Positions 1 to 7,578 are shown, counted from the stretch's first letter. The stretch is 14,331 nucleotides of DNA from Dehalococcoidia bacterium UBA2777 (GCA_002352365.1 DEIJ01000049.1:1-14331), one strand, 5' to 3'. A program made the numbers and translations. The notes: generated by a model not told the origin, from the letters alone.

Positions 1-21
1 ACTGCGCCTTGGGAGGTGGTT

Positions 22-987
22 TTACTCTTTGATCAAGCTGCGCTCAACCAGGTACTCATGGGCAGCTTCATCCGGTTCCATCTTTTCGATATCGACCTTA
101 GCATTGAGTTCCTGCCAAGCCTTTTGGCATTCAGACACTATCTCTGATGTGGCGGATTCACCCCTACCGGGCAAGGTTGCCACCAGCTCATTGAGAATTT
201 CCTCAATCTCGGGATACTTATCAAGAACTTCCTTACGGACATAAGGGGTTAAATCATACGGCGGGAAGAAAGATTTATCATCGGTGTAAACATGCCAGCC
301 ATGTTTAGCGATGGCGGCATCGGTGCCGAAGACCATGGCCACCTCACAATCATGGTTTTCCAAACCCATTAGTGAAGCTCCCGCAGTTCCGGTCATGAGG
401 AAGCCCTCATCGACCTTAAAGTCGTAGTGCTTCTCTAGAGCAGGCAAGCCATCTGGGCGAGGGAAGAATTCAAAGTCGACGAAGGTTTTGATCTTTCCTT
501 TATTCTCTCGATAAAGCGCTGCCAGATCAGAGAGCGTCTTTAGGTCATACCTTTCGACAAATTCAGGCCAGGAAGCCAGAGCGTAGGTGTTGTTGTTCCA
601 CATTGGATTCAGCCAGATGAAACCCTTTCCCTCCTCCTCTTCCTTTACAAGGCGGTAAAGCTCATTGTTATCGACCCCCGGTTCATACTCGTGGCTGAGA
701 TGAACCATCCAAGCCGTCCCGGTATAATCGGCGCAAATATCGATATCGCCAGCTTCCATCCCTTCCCTAAGGGCCATAGAAGAGAGGTCTGATACCAAAT
801 TGACCTTGAAGCCACGATCCTCCAACAACTGCTTCATTAGCTGACCAACAATGTACTCCTCGGTAAAGTTCTTGTTTCCCACGGTTACTTCCTTGACCAG
901 CGTCTCGGGCGCAGCGCACCCTGTCCCCATCACGATCAGAGCAAGGGTCAAAACTACTGCCGAGACAATGGAGGTTAGTTTACGCAT
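22..987 (-). CDS. Substrate-binding lipoprotein of a glycine betaine/choline-type ABC importer (OpuC/OsmF-like)
   Basis: Extracytoplasmic binding protein that would capture a quaternary ammonium compound and deliver it to the permeases encoded just upstream. Residues 1-23 are a basic, then hydrophobic signal segment, followed by Cys24 as the probable lipidated residue; the lipobox (G-T-G-C) is weak because position -3 is Gly. The mature part starts with VTVGNKNFTEEYIVGQ, then has ADYTGTAW and NNNTYALA, segments typical of the OpuBC/OpuCC/OsmF family. Length (321 aa) is normal for that family. The start is supported by AGGAGGT six bases upstream. It is the last gene of the importer operon, separated from the permease by about 200 bases. 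The exact ligand (glycine betaine, choline, carnitine, proline betaine) cannot be read from the sequence. Confidence 0.93.
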   Translation of the reverse strand: MRKLTSIVSAVVLTLALIVMGTGCAAPETLVKEVTVGNKNFTEEYIVGQLMKQLLEDRGFKVNLVSDLSSMALREGMEAGDIDICADYTGTAWMVHLSHEYEPGVDNNELYRLVKEEEEGKGFIWLNPMWNNNTYALASWPEFVERYDLKTLSDLAALYRENKGKIKTFVDFEFFPRPDGLPALEKHYDFKVDEGFLMTGTAGASLMGLENHDCEVAMVFGTDAAIAKHGWHVYTDDKSFFPPYDLTPYVRKEVLDKYPEIEEILNELVATLPGRGESATSEIVSECQKAWQELNAKVDIEKMEPDEAAHEYLVERSLIKE

Positions 988-1194
988 CTTCTTACCTCCT
1001 TAAAGATTTGAGGCTGTTTAACTTTGCCTCAGCTTCAAAATCAGCTTTGGCTCCACCACCTTCGCTGATCTTCAATCCTCACCCCCAATTCAGTCAGCCA
1101 CTTTCAGCTTCATTTTGGCTCTGAAACTGCCCAAGCCTCAAAGCCAATTTTTAGACGGCCTCGAATTTATAATGTGGCTTTATCTCATCTCCTT
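988..1194 (-). promoter_or_regulatory. Leader between permease and binding-protein genes, with hairpin and strong RBS
   Basis: This 207-base gap within the importer operon holds no open frame that I can support. On the minus strand an inverted repeat (TGAGGC, 11-base loop, GCCTCA) lies a few bases before a strong ribosome binding site, AAGGAGGT at 1001-994. Binding proteins are usually needed in excess over their permeases, so a separate promoter or a stabilising hairpin here would make sense, but I see no convincing -35/-10 pair and no T-run terminator. Confidence 0.3.
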
Positions 1195-1923
1195 CTAGGA
1201 AATTCCAGCCTTGACTTCAAGACCTCGTGGGGTCATCCACTTTTCTATGCGTTCCAGAATAAAGCCCAGGGTGATGGCCATAGCTGCCGTAGGCGCTGCT
1301 CCCTGCAATATGAGCAAAGCTTGCCCGGTGAACACTCCTGTTAATGTAATTCTGCCCAAACCCGCACCACCAACGAGAACAGCTAACTCCGCTGTCCCCA
1401 CGGTTATAACTGTGGAGATTCTGATCCCGGTCATTATTACTGGCAGGGCCAAGGGTAGCTCTATGTTCCGAGCAATTTGCGCCCTGGTCATTCCCATTCC
1501 CCTGGCGGCTTCCACAATCGCCGGGCTGATATTCCTTATACCGGTATAGGAATTGCGTAAGATAGGAAGCAGCCCATAGATGAATAAGGCTACGATTGCT
1601 GACTGAAGGCCAAAACCGAGAATAGGAGCCATAATAGCGATCACAGCCAGGCTAGGTATAGTCTGCCCTACGTTCGCTCCACCGATTACCGGAGTTGCAA
1701 GTTTTCCAAAACCCTGCCGAGTGACGAGGATTCCTAAGGACACACCGATGAAGATGGCTATGAGTTCCGCTATGAGCACCATCTTGAGGTGAGCCTTTAA
1801 GCAACTCAGTAGATCGCTCCAGGGAAAGATATTATAGATCCCGACTTTCTCCATGTTAGTAATCCAAGCGGTAAGTCCTACAAAGAGCGTCAAAAGAGAA
1901 ATAAAGATAACTTGACGCCTCAT
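1195..1923 (-). CDS. ABC importer permease, OpuCB/YehW-like (membrane subunit 1)
   Basis: Inner-membrane subunit of the glycine betaine/choline-type importer. The 242-aa protein has an N-terminal membrane segment at about residues 4-22 and further hydrophobic stretches through the rest. The cytoplasmic coupling loop EAARGMGMTRAQIARNIELP is the EAA-type motif that contacts the ATPase. The segment YGLLPILRNSYTGI is characteristic of this permease group, and the end (MTPRGLEV) matches the second permease of the operon. Its ATG overlaps the TGA of the ATPase gene by four bases (ATGA), indicating translational coupling. It is about 30% similar by eye to the 3124-3792 permease, so the two probably form a heterodimer. 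Confidence 0.93.
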   Translation of the reverse strand: MRRQVIFISLLTLFVGLTAWITNMEKVGIYNIFPWSDLLSCLKAHLKMVLIAELIAIFIGVSLGILVTRQGFGKLATPVIGGANVGQTIPSLAVIAIMAPILGFGLQSAIVALFIYGLLPILRNSYTGIRNISPAIVEAARGMGMTRAQIARNIELPLALPVIMTGIRISTVITVGTAELAVLVGGAGLGRITLTGVFTGQALLILQGAAPTAAMAITLGFILERIEKWMTPRGLEVKAGIS

Positions 1924-3035
1924 TCGGATTCTCCCCTTTGGGCAATCTCACTTAATGCCTTCTGGATAGTGCCGAAGCTCAACACCCCCTGTAATCTGTT
2001 ATCCCCATCGACTACAGCCAGGGTATCTAGCCCGCTGCTCAACATTAGGGAGAGAGCTTCATTTAGGACTGTATCTACTGTGGCTGTCGGAGCCGAGGAT
2101 TTCATGGTCTCCCTCACTATCTCCCCCCTTCCCAATTCCGCTTTGTCAATCCATCCCAAAAACTTTCCATCATCGCTTACCACCACCAGATGATTGATTC
2201 CCTCTTGCTCCATCCGCTCCTTGGCAGCTATTGCCCTGTCGTCTGCTTTGGCGATGGATGGGGAACTGCAGATAACCTCCTTCACTCGGATCAACTGTAG
2301 CGCTTTGAGGGCTCGGTCGGCACCAACGAAATCCTCTACAAACTTGTTGTTCGGCTTATAAAGCAAATTGGCCGGTGTATCATATTGCACTAACCGCCCC
2401 TCGTCCATTAAGGCTATCTTATTCCCCATCTTGATCGCCTCATAAATATCATGGGTCACAAATATGATGGTCTTCTTTATCTCCTGCTGTATCTTTAAGA
2501 ATTCATCCTGCAATCTCACCCTGGTTATTGGATCAATGGCTCCAAAAGGCTCATCCATTAGTAGTATTGGAGGATCAGCTCCTAACGCTCGGGCCACACC
2601 CACCCGCTGGCGCTGGCCACCGGAAAGTTCACTGGGATACTTATCTGTGAACTCCCCCGGAGCCATTCCCACAAGTTCTAGGAGTTCCTCAGCTCTCCTC
2701 TTCCGCTTGGCCTTTGGCCAGCCTTTTAGCACAGACACCGTCTCTATATTCCGCCCCACAGTCATATGGGGGAATAGCCCTATTTCCTGAATAGCATAGC
2801 CTATGTTTCTTCGCAGTTCATCTTCATCTACCTCAGTATTGTCTACCCCATCAATGTATATCTTCCCCCTGGTAATAGGGATAAGACGATTTATCATCTT
2901 CATGGTAGTGGTCTTACCACATCCTGAAGGACCTAATAATACACAGAATTCTCCCTCCTTGACCTCTAAGCTCACCTCTTTTACTGCTTCCGTTCCATCA
3001 GGATAGATCTTAGTCACCCTCTCCAGTTTGATCAT
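1920..3035 (-). CDS. Glycine betaine/choline-type ABC importer ATPase with two CBS domains (OpuCA/OpuBA-like)
   Basis: Cytoplasmic ATPase powering the importer. It has Walker A GPSGCGKTT (residues 35-43), a Q-loop region around residue 83, signature LSGGQRQRVGVARAL (137-151), Walker B ILLMDEPFGAID (157-168) and switch-loop THD (194-196). A C-terminal extension from about residue 250 holds two CBS-type repeats, the second ending LAVVDGDNRLQGVLSFGTI. In OpuA-type transporters tandem CBS domains couple activity to ionic strength or cyclic-di-AMP; whether that applies here is inferred. Length of 371 aa is normal for OpuCA-like proteins. The ribosome binding site is modest (AGGTAAG before ATG). 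The gene overlaps the downstream permease by four bases and follows the other permease after 88 bases. Confidence 0.95.
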   Translation of the reverse strand: MIKLERVTKIYPDGTEAVKEVSLEVKEGEFCVLLGPSGCGKTTTMKMINRLIPITRGKIYIDGVDNTEVDEDELRRNIGYAIQEIGLFPHMTVGRNIETVSVLKGWPKAKRKRRAEELLELVGMAPGEFTDKYPSELSGGQRQRVGVARALGADPPILLMDEPFGAIDPITRVRLQDEFLKIQQEIKKTIIFVTHDIYEAIKMGNKIALMDEGRLVQYDTPANLLYKPNNKFVEDFVGADRALKALQLIRVKEVICSSPSIAKADDRAIAAKERMEQEGINHLVVVSDDGKFLGWIDKAELGRGEIVRETMKSSAPTATVDTVLNEALSLMLSSGLDTLAVVDGDNRLQGVLSFGTIQKALSEIAQRGESE

Positions 3036-3123
3036 TATCTTACCTGGTAGCAGTTGCCAGTTGTTAAGGGTCAGAGCTCAGCCATTCTTCCCCCTGGCCC
3101 CTAACCCCGATCCCGGCAAGCTG

Positions 3124-3792
3124 TTACCTCGCCTTTTTCAATCCCCTTGGGGTTACCCACCACTCCAATCGGGACATGAGAGCATCAACCAGCAGAGCCA
3201 GAATAGAGACAGATACTCCTCCCAGGATGATTAAATCCATCCGAGCGTTTCTTATGCCCCGGAATATGGGGACTCCAAGCCCTCCTGCCCCGATCATGGC
3301 TGCAATTGCTGCAATGCCGATGATTAGTATGATGGCATTTCTCAAGCCGGCCATAATGACGGGAATGGCAAGAGGAAGCCTAACCTTGAAAAGGAGTTGT
3401 CTCCCACTCATTCCCATGCCCTTCCCAGCCTCAATCAGTGCTGGATCAACCTCCCGAATTGCGGTATAGGTATTGCGCAGTATAGGTAGCTGGCCATAGA
3501 TAATTAGAGCGATGACAGCAGGAAGAAAACCAATGGCCTTCAATCCAATACTGCCCAGAAGGAGCATCAATAGGCCAAAGAGGGCTAGACTAGGAATAGT
3601 CATCATTACCTCTGCTAGGTAGAGCGCGGCATCTGCTATGTGCTCCTTACCTCTGCCGGTGATATATATTCCCAAAGCCACACCGAGAATAACTGCTGTT
3701 CCACAGGCAACAAAGATTATCCACAGGTGATCAAGGGTCCACCCTGCCAGCAATTCCGGGCGTCGGATTAGAAATTGCCAGGCTTCCAACAT
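3124..3792 (-). CDS. ABC importer permease, OpuBD/OpuCD-like (membrane subunit 2)
   Basis: Second inner-membrane subunit of the importer, 222 aa. It has several hydrophobic segments, the family segment YGQLPILRNTYTAI, an EAA coupling loop (EAGKGMGMSGRQLLFKVRLP) and the C-terminal ending WWVTPRGL. It is the first intact gene of the importer operon. The start ATG is supported by AAGGAG at 3807-3802, nine bases upstream, and that ribosome binding site lies inside the last codons of the preceding chimeric remnant. Operon order is therefore permease, ATPase, permease, binding protein, which differs from the common OpuC order (ATPase, permease, binding protein, permease). Confidence 0.93.
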   Translation of the reverse strand: MLEAWQFLIRRPELLAGWTLDHLWIIFVACGTAVILGVALGIYITGRGKEHIADAALYLAEVMMTIPSLALFGLLMLLLGSIGLKAIGFLPAVIALIIYGQLPILRNTYTAIREVDPALIEAGKGMGMSGRQLLFKVRLPLAIPVIMAGLRNAIILIIGIAAIAAMIGAGGLGVPIFRGIRNARMDLIILGGVSVSILALLVDALMSRLEWWVTPRGLKKAR

Positions 3793-3798
3793 CCGATC

Positions 3799-4182
3799 TT
3801 ACTCCTTTATGCCCTCAACAACTCTCATCACCATTCCCAGCATCTCATTATCTATAACATACTTCTCATAACGTGCAGCCAGTGCGGATTCCATGAGCCC
3901 CGTAGCGTTATGGATGAAATTGGCACCCGCTAGAGCACAGAGCAGGCTAGTGACAGCCGACTGAAGTATAAGCCTATCATCAGCCAGCCCGCAAGCTGGT
4001 TCCTCCAATTGATTGCCTATCGTCGCCACGAATACCAAAACCTTGCAGCACTGTTGCAGTAGTTGGGCGATGACTTGACTTCTGAAGACGATCGAACCCT
4101 CAATAACGATAATGGAGTCCTGAACCCGCTCCCTGTCAATCTCAATATCGATCCCAAAAACAGCGATTGAAAAACCCTGGCT
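3799..4182 (-). pseudogene. Chimeric remnant: MetH-activation-like fragment fused to MttB-family C-terminal fragment
   Basis: An open frame runs from just after a TAG at 4185-4183 to TAA at 3801-3799, about 127 codons, without an ATG or other convincing start. The first part (FGIDIEIDRERV..., then IEGSIVFRSQ, FVATIGNQLEE) reads like the small corrinoid-linked proteins with a B12-dependent methionine synthase activation domain, with the stretch between IEIDRERV and IEGSI apparently missing. From about LILQSAVTSLL the reading becomes MttB-like (ALAGANFIHNATGLMESAL, VIDNEMLGMV), then stops well short of a normal MttB C-terminus. The MttB part is not a copy of the full-length paralogue at 9890-11413, which has HYAFGLLER at the same place. 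I interpret this as decayed remains of two methyltransfer genes joined by deletion. A TTG at 4038 could start a 79-aa product. Confidence 0.6.
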
Positions 4183-4367
4183 CTATTTTAAGGGTTGAAA
4201 ATGCACTGCGGGGCGTTTTTGCTTTCCTCCCCCTCCGTAGCAGAGGAAGACGGACGCCAGATTGGCTCCACGGAACCTCGTTCTATCTCTGCTTGGACCT
4301 CTACCAGGGGGCTTTGAGATGACACTCACAGGTAATTTACGGCTCCAGAAAGCACGGCCCCATGGAT

Positions 4368-4431
4368 ATAACTGAACAAGTTGGACTCTTGTGCAATGCC
4401 TGATGAAAGGTTCGAAGGCACCATCAGTTAT
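4368..4431. repeat. 64-bp inverted repeat abutting the AsnB-like stop codon; possible degenerate attC-like site or terminator
   Basis: Perfect 8-base arms ATAACTGA (4368-4375) and TCAGTTAT (4424-4431) enclose 48 bases. On the minus strand two smaller hairpins lie inside: GGTGCCT pairing with AGGCATT (with G-T pairs), and ACAAG pairing with CTTGT. The repeat begins at the base next to the stop codon of the AsnB-like gene. The end GTTATAT on the minus strand resembles an integron core box, but the inner arms are asymmetric, so attC status is doubtful. There is no T-run, so it is a poor intrinsic terminator. The rest of the gap (4186-4367) shows nothing I can identify. Confidence 0.4.
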
Positions 4432-5895
4432 CTATTGTCGTCTGGTAAGAGGGTCCCATCTGGTGACCAGCTTTTCAAAAGAGTCCTCTGGGAACTTCTC
4501 CTTGAATATCTGGTAGTAGTATATTTCAGCTTCGGACTTAAGTAATATATCGGACTTAGTCTGCCGATTATACAAAAAATAGTCTCCCCTGGGCCTGGCT
4601 CTTTGCCCGATCAATTCGGTAAGTTTTGCTGAGCCAGCCCCTGAGGCGAACGGTTGCTTCACCCTATTTAATATATTGTCAGGTAGCAAACCGGCGAAGG
4701 CTCTCCTCAAAATCCATTTCTCAACCTTTTCCCTGCCATAGACCTTCCATGCTGGGGGAATTTTGGAGCAAAATGCAGTGACTCTCCCATCTAAGAAAGG
4801 AGGACGGAATTCCAACGAGTGAGCTGCCATCATCCGGTCAAGCCTCTGGAGCCCTGTGTGGTAGGCATTGCCAATCAGGTCTTCGGTAAGCTGAAGAAAC
4901 TCTGTTTCGTTTCTGGCTTCTTTAAGCTCGTGGTAGCCGCCGAGGAATTCATCGGCACCTTCACCGCAAAAGACACAGTTGACATGCTGGGCAGCTAGCC
5001 TGGCGGCGAAATAGTTGGCTACTGCCCCATATACACAATCCTCCTCGAAGGACTCTAAGTAGTAAATGACCTCAGGCAACACCTGCTCTATTTCTCTCTC
5101 TCCGTAGATATACTCATAGTGCTCAGTACCCAGATACTGTGCCATCTCTCGTGCCCGCCCCAGGTCTTGGGAGTCACTTATGCCGGTACCTACAGTAAAT
5201 GTCTTCAGGTCGGGCTGAAATTCCTTTGCCAGGTAGGCGACAACGCTCGAGTCCAGACCGCCGCTGAGCAAGACACCGCCAACGTTGCCGTCCTTCAGCC
5301 GCATCTCTACAGCCCGTCGCAATAGTTCAGCGAGAATGCCAGCCACCTCTTCAGGGCTGTCAAATTCGGGAACCGAATATTGTGGGCTCTTGAATGGTCG
5401 AAGCCCCTCGCGTTGAGTATAGACATGGCCCGGTGGTAGTTCCACAACCTCTGCACATAGACCCAGCAGGGCCTTCATCTCTGAGGCGAAGTAGACATCT
5501 CCATCCTTATAGCCGTAGAAGAGTGGACGCAGTCCCACGGGGTCCCTAGCCAGCATTAGCCCGCTATCAGTGGCTAAACAGAGGGCGAAATCGCCATCTA
5601 AGTGCTCCACAAATCCAGCACCAAATCTGCTATAAAGGCTAACCAAGATGTCTGCTTGAAGCAACTCGATCCCATCTTCAGAGTAGAGATGACCATCTAT
5701 TATCGCAACCGTGTCAGCCATCTGTGAGTGCGTTCTTCCTGAATGATGAGCCTCTGAGGGTAGAACACAGCATCCAAGGGCAATACTCTTTCCACAGTGT
5801 ATCCACTTTTCCTGGGGGCCTCGGTGATGTAGCCTGTCCAAAATCAACTCTAAGGTATCTTTGCTGGCTGAGCTGGTTCCTGAGATACCCGCCAT
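4432..5895 (-). CDS. Asparagine-synthetase-like (AsnB family) amide synthetase lacking the glutaminase Cys2
   Basis: ATP-dependent amide-forming enzyme of the AsnB fold. The start is ATG at 5895, supported by AAGGAGG eight bases upstream, giving 487 aa; a longer reading from 5955 would overlap the preceding gene. The N-terminus is then MAGISG where active glutaminases have MCGI, so the catalytic nucleophile is Ala. HRGP (24-27) and ARDPVGLRPLFYG remain, but the usual RLSI and NGE glutamine-binding segments are altered (GCCVLPS, IDGHLY). The synthetase half looks intact: PP-loop SGGLDSS (211-217), GEGADEFLGGY, EFRPPFLD and a conserved KWILRRAF...KQPF tail. It could use free ammonia or another amine, as in beta-lactam or carbapenam synthetases that also lack Cys2. 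Cotranscribed with the HDAC-like gene, 13 bases upstream. Substrate unknown. Confidence 0.9.
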   Translation of the reverse strand: MAGISGTSSASKDTLELILDRLHHRGPQEKWIHCGKSIALGCCVLPSEAHHSGRTHSQMADTVAIIDGHLYSEDGIELLQADILVSLYSRFGAGFVEHLDGDFALCLATDSGLMLARDPVGLRPLFYGYKDGDVYFASEMKALLGLCAEVVELPPGHVYTQREGLRPFKSPQYSVPEFDSPEEVAGILAELLRRAVEMRLKDGNVGGVLLSGGLDSSVVAYLAKEFQPDLKTFTVGTGISDSQDLGRAREMAQYLGTEHYEYIYGEREIEQVLPEVIYYLESFEEDCVYGAVANYFAARLAAQHVNCVFCGEGADEFLGGYHELKEARNETEFLQLTEDLIGNAYHTGLQRLDRMMAAHSLEFRPPFLDGRVTAFCSKIPPAWKVYGREKVEKWILRRAFAGLLPDNILNRVKQPFASGAGSAKLTELIGQRARPRGDYFLYNRQTKSDILLKSEAEIYYYQIFKEKFPEDSFEKLVTRWDPLTRRQ

Positions 5896-5903
5896 AGTTA
5901 TGT

Positions 5904-5910
5904 CCTCCTT
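5904..5910 (-). promoter_or_regulatory. Ribosome binding site fixing the AsnB-like start
   Basis: AAGGAGG on the minus strand, eight bases before ATG at 5895-5893. It overlaps the last bases of the HDAC-like gene, so the two are likely translationally linked. This site decides between the MAGI start and a longer in-frame start at 5955 that has no such signal, and therefore supports the claim that the glutaminase Cys is absent. Confidence 0.8.
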
Positions 5911-6970
5911 AGGTAACAAAGCATTTCCAATATTTACCAAGGTATCCCTTGGCAAGTTCTATTATCTTCTCTGTTTCCTTCAATCTGAGGTCTTTCTCAA
6001 GTTCATCAGGAATTGGGACCGGCTCTTGTAGTTCTATTTCGATTCCGGTTACTCCAGCTATTGATGCTAGCCAACCAAGAGCTACTACCATTGAATCACG
6101 GCTATAACCGGAACCTACAAAATCAATGACCTTACCCTCACATACTTCTTCAGCTGTCTTTCTCACTATGTTACCAATCATCTTGATGCCTTCAAGCGTC
6201 AATCCCATTTGCGTTATTCTATCCGTAAAGTGTATATCGCTCCCGTCTATCATCATTATTAACTTTGGCTCGAATTCCTCAGCGAGTGGGACAAAAATAC
6301 TTCTTAGCACGTATTCGTAAGCTCCCTCACTTGTCCACGGCGGCAATGGTATATTCACGGAATAGCCCTCACCATCCCCTTCCCCTATTTCATCAATAAA
6401 ACCTTTTCCGGGATAAAGGGTATGAGGATCCTGATGAATCGATATATGCAACACTCTGGGGTCCTGGGAAAAGATTCGATAAATGCCATCACTTGCATGT
6501 GCATCTGTATCCAGGATTAAAATCCTTTTTATACCATGATTTCGCATTAAGTTCTCAGCGCATAGTCCCACATCGCTGAATATGCCGAATCCCCTCTCAT
6601 GATCTCTTGTGGCATGTTGAACTCCTCCTCCTATCACAAAAGCCTTATCAAATCTACCTGATACAATAAGCTCACCGGCAAGCTTTCCTGCCCCGGCAAG
6701 GAGCTTTGCAGCCCTAACTACACCTGGTGAAAGTGGCGTATCATGGGGATCTTTCGATTCATATCTCCCCACTCTTTTGATATACTCCTCAGTATGTACA
6801 AGTTCCAGCTCGGCATCTGTGGCATATGGTGGTTCAATTATTTCCAGATCAGGATTTGTGCCAAGTATATCCTCGAATAAGCGCATAAAATTCTCATATC
6901 TTTCGCCAGTGAGCACATGACCTAAATCATATTCCTTAATTTTTTCACTATATAAAACCGCTGCTTTCAT
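5909..6970 (-). CDS. HDAC/AcuC-family zinc amidohydrolase (deacetylase-like)
   Basis: Predicted zinc-dependent deacylase of the histone deacetylase/AcuC/acetylpolyamine amidohydrolase superfamily, 353 aa, cytoplasmic. Visible core: GGGVQHATRD (114-123), GFGIFSDVGL (128-137), LDTDAHASDG (153-162), HISIHQDP, then DGSDIHFTD (242-250) and VGSGY (285-289). By comparison with human HDAC8, the zinc ligands D156, H158 and D245 and the catalytic Tyr289 are present. The active-site His pair is Gln118-His119: the first His is replaced and the second, the general base, is kept. The ATG follows an attC-like site by only a few bases, with GAGG as a closely spaced ribosome binding site. It forms an operon with the AsnB-like gene. 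The acyl substrate is not predictable; histone, acetoin and polyamine roles are all unproven. Confidence 0.9.
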   Translation of the reverse strand: MKAAVLYSEKIKEYDLGHVLTGERYENFMRLFEDILGTNPDLEIIEPPYATDAELELVHTEEYIKRVGRYESKDPHDTPLSPGVVRAAKLLAGAGKLAGELIVSGRFDKAFVIGGGVQHATRDHERGFGIFSDVGLCAENLMRNHGIKRILILDTDAHASDGIYRIFSQDPRVLHISIHQDPHTLYPGKGFIDEIGEGDGEGYSVNIPLPPWTSEGAYEYVLRSIFVPLAEEFEPKLIMMIDGSDIHFTDRITQMGLTLEGIKMIGNIVRKTAEEVCEGKVIDFVGSGYSRDSMVVALGWLASIAGVTGIEIELQEPVPIPDELEKDLRLKETEKIIELAKGYLGKYWKCFVT

Positions 6971-6980
6971 AATCCTCGGC

Positions 6981-7058
6981 GCCTAACGTTTTCAGACTTT
7001 GCGAAGCCGCTGCAGGCGGTTTGAGCGAACGAAGTAAGCTGCAAAGCCCGTGTTAGAT
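6981..7058. other. attC-like recombination site (site 5)
   Basis: An imperfect palindrome with integron-like ends: GCCTAAC at 6981-6987 and GTTAGAT at 7052-7058, with inner arms around GACTTTGC and GCAAAGC, and shorter palindromic stretches in between. Both ends fit the attC core consensus (RYYYAAC and GTTRRRY). It lies 34 bases after the DUF2283 stop codon and ten bases before the HDAC-like start codon, exactly where an attC would sit between two minus-strand cassettes. Read on the minus strand the crossover-side box is GTTAGGC. Confidence 0.68.
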
Positions 7059-7092
7059 GAAGTCGTGGTAACCTTCAAGCCATATAGAAGAG

Positions 7093-7308
7093 TTAGGGAC
7101 GACCCAGGGCAATATCCTCTAAAATGATCTGTTTGAAGACATCTTTGCCACCTAAATGCTTAACTGCACCTAGTATTTCAATGCCTGCTAAATGGCCATC
7201 AGCATCGTAATCTGCTGCTAACCCCTCAGCAAGATGTTGGGTTGTAACGGTAGTCTCACGGAAGCGGATATAGAGAGCATCTACCTCAGGATCATAAGTG
7301 ATTTTCAT
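7093..7308 (-). CDS. DUF2283 family small protein, probable antitoxin
   Basis: A 71-aa protein with the DUF2283 pattern: MKITYDPEVDALYIRF at the start, then AEGLAADYDADGHLAGIEIL. Proteins of this family are commonly paired with a DUF4258 gene and are regarded as toxin-antitoxin partners. Here the DUF4258 gene lies 15 bases upstream in the same direction, with a GGGGG ribosome binding site between them. An attC-like site follows 34 bases after the stop, so the pair looks like cassette cargo. The antitoxin role is inferred from family and context. Confidence 0.85.
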   Translation of the reverse strand: MKITYDPEVDALYIRFRETTVTTQHLAEGLAADYDADGHLAGIEILGAVKHLGGKDVFKQIILEDIALGRP

Positions 7309-7323
7309 TATCTTCTGCCCCCT

Positions 7324-7578
7324 TCAAAAATAATAAGTATACACTGTAACCACTACGATTTCCGTTGGATATTCGACAAAGATCGGACGAACCCGCTTTG
7401 TCGCATATACCTTTCTATTCCATTCTATACCAAAGGGGAAATCCTTATAACACTCTAGTCTTCCTAATTCGGCAGGTATCCACTGCTCAGAGCGAATGGT
7501 ATCGATAACTTCATCTTCGGTTGCTCCGCGAAAAGGCAGTTGTAATCGTGCATGCCCAGAGAGTCGTATCGGTTTCAT
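7324..7578 (-). CDS. DUF4258 family protein, probable RelE-like toxin
   Basis: An 84-aa protein with the DUF4258 layout: an N-terminal helix region beginning LSGHARLQLPFRGATEDEV, a middle CYKDFPFGIEWNRKVYATKRVRPIFVE, and the family's characteristic end VVTVYTYYF. DUF4258 proteins are small RelE/ParE-like folds usually found with DUF2283, as here. The ATG overlaps the stop codon of a possible 14-codon leader (TAATG), and no strong ribosome binding site precedes the ATG itself. RNase or other toxic activity is inferred from family and was not shown by the sequence. Confidence 0.85.
   Translation of the reverse strand: MKPIRLSGHARLQLPFRGATEDEVIDTIRSEQWIPAELGRLECYKDFPFGIEWNRKVYATKRVRPIFVEYPTEIVVVTVYTYYF

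Noticed and set aside
1211..1549. 112-aa plus-strand open frame
   Set aside because: Antisense shadow of the permease gene, which has a clear EAA motif.
5896..5955. Longer start (507 aa) for the AsnB-like gene
   Set aside because: The extension overlaps the HDAC-like gene, has no homology to AsnB and lacks a ribosome binding site, while ATG at 5895 has AAGGAGG at eight bases.
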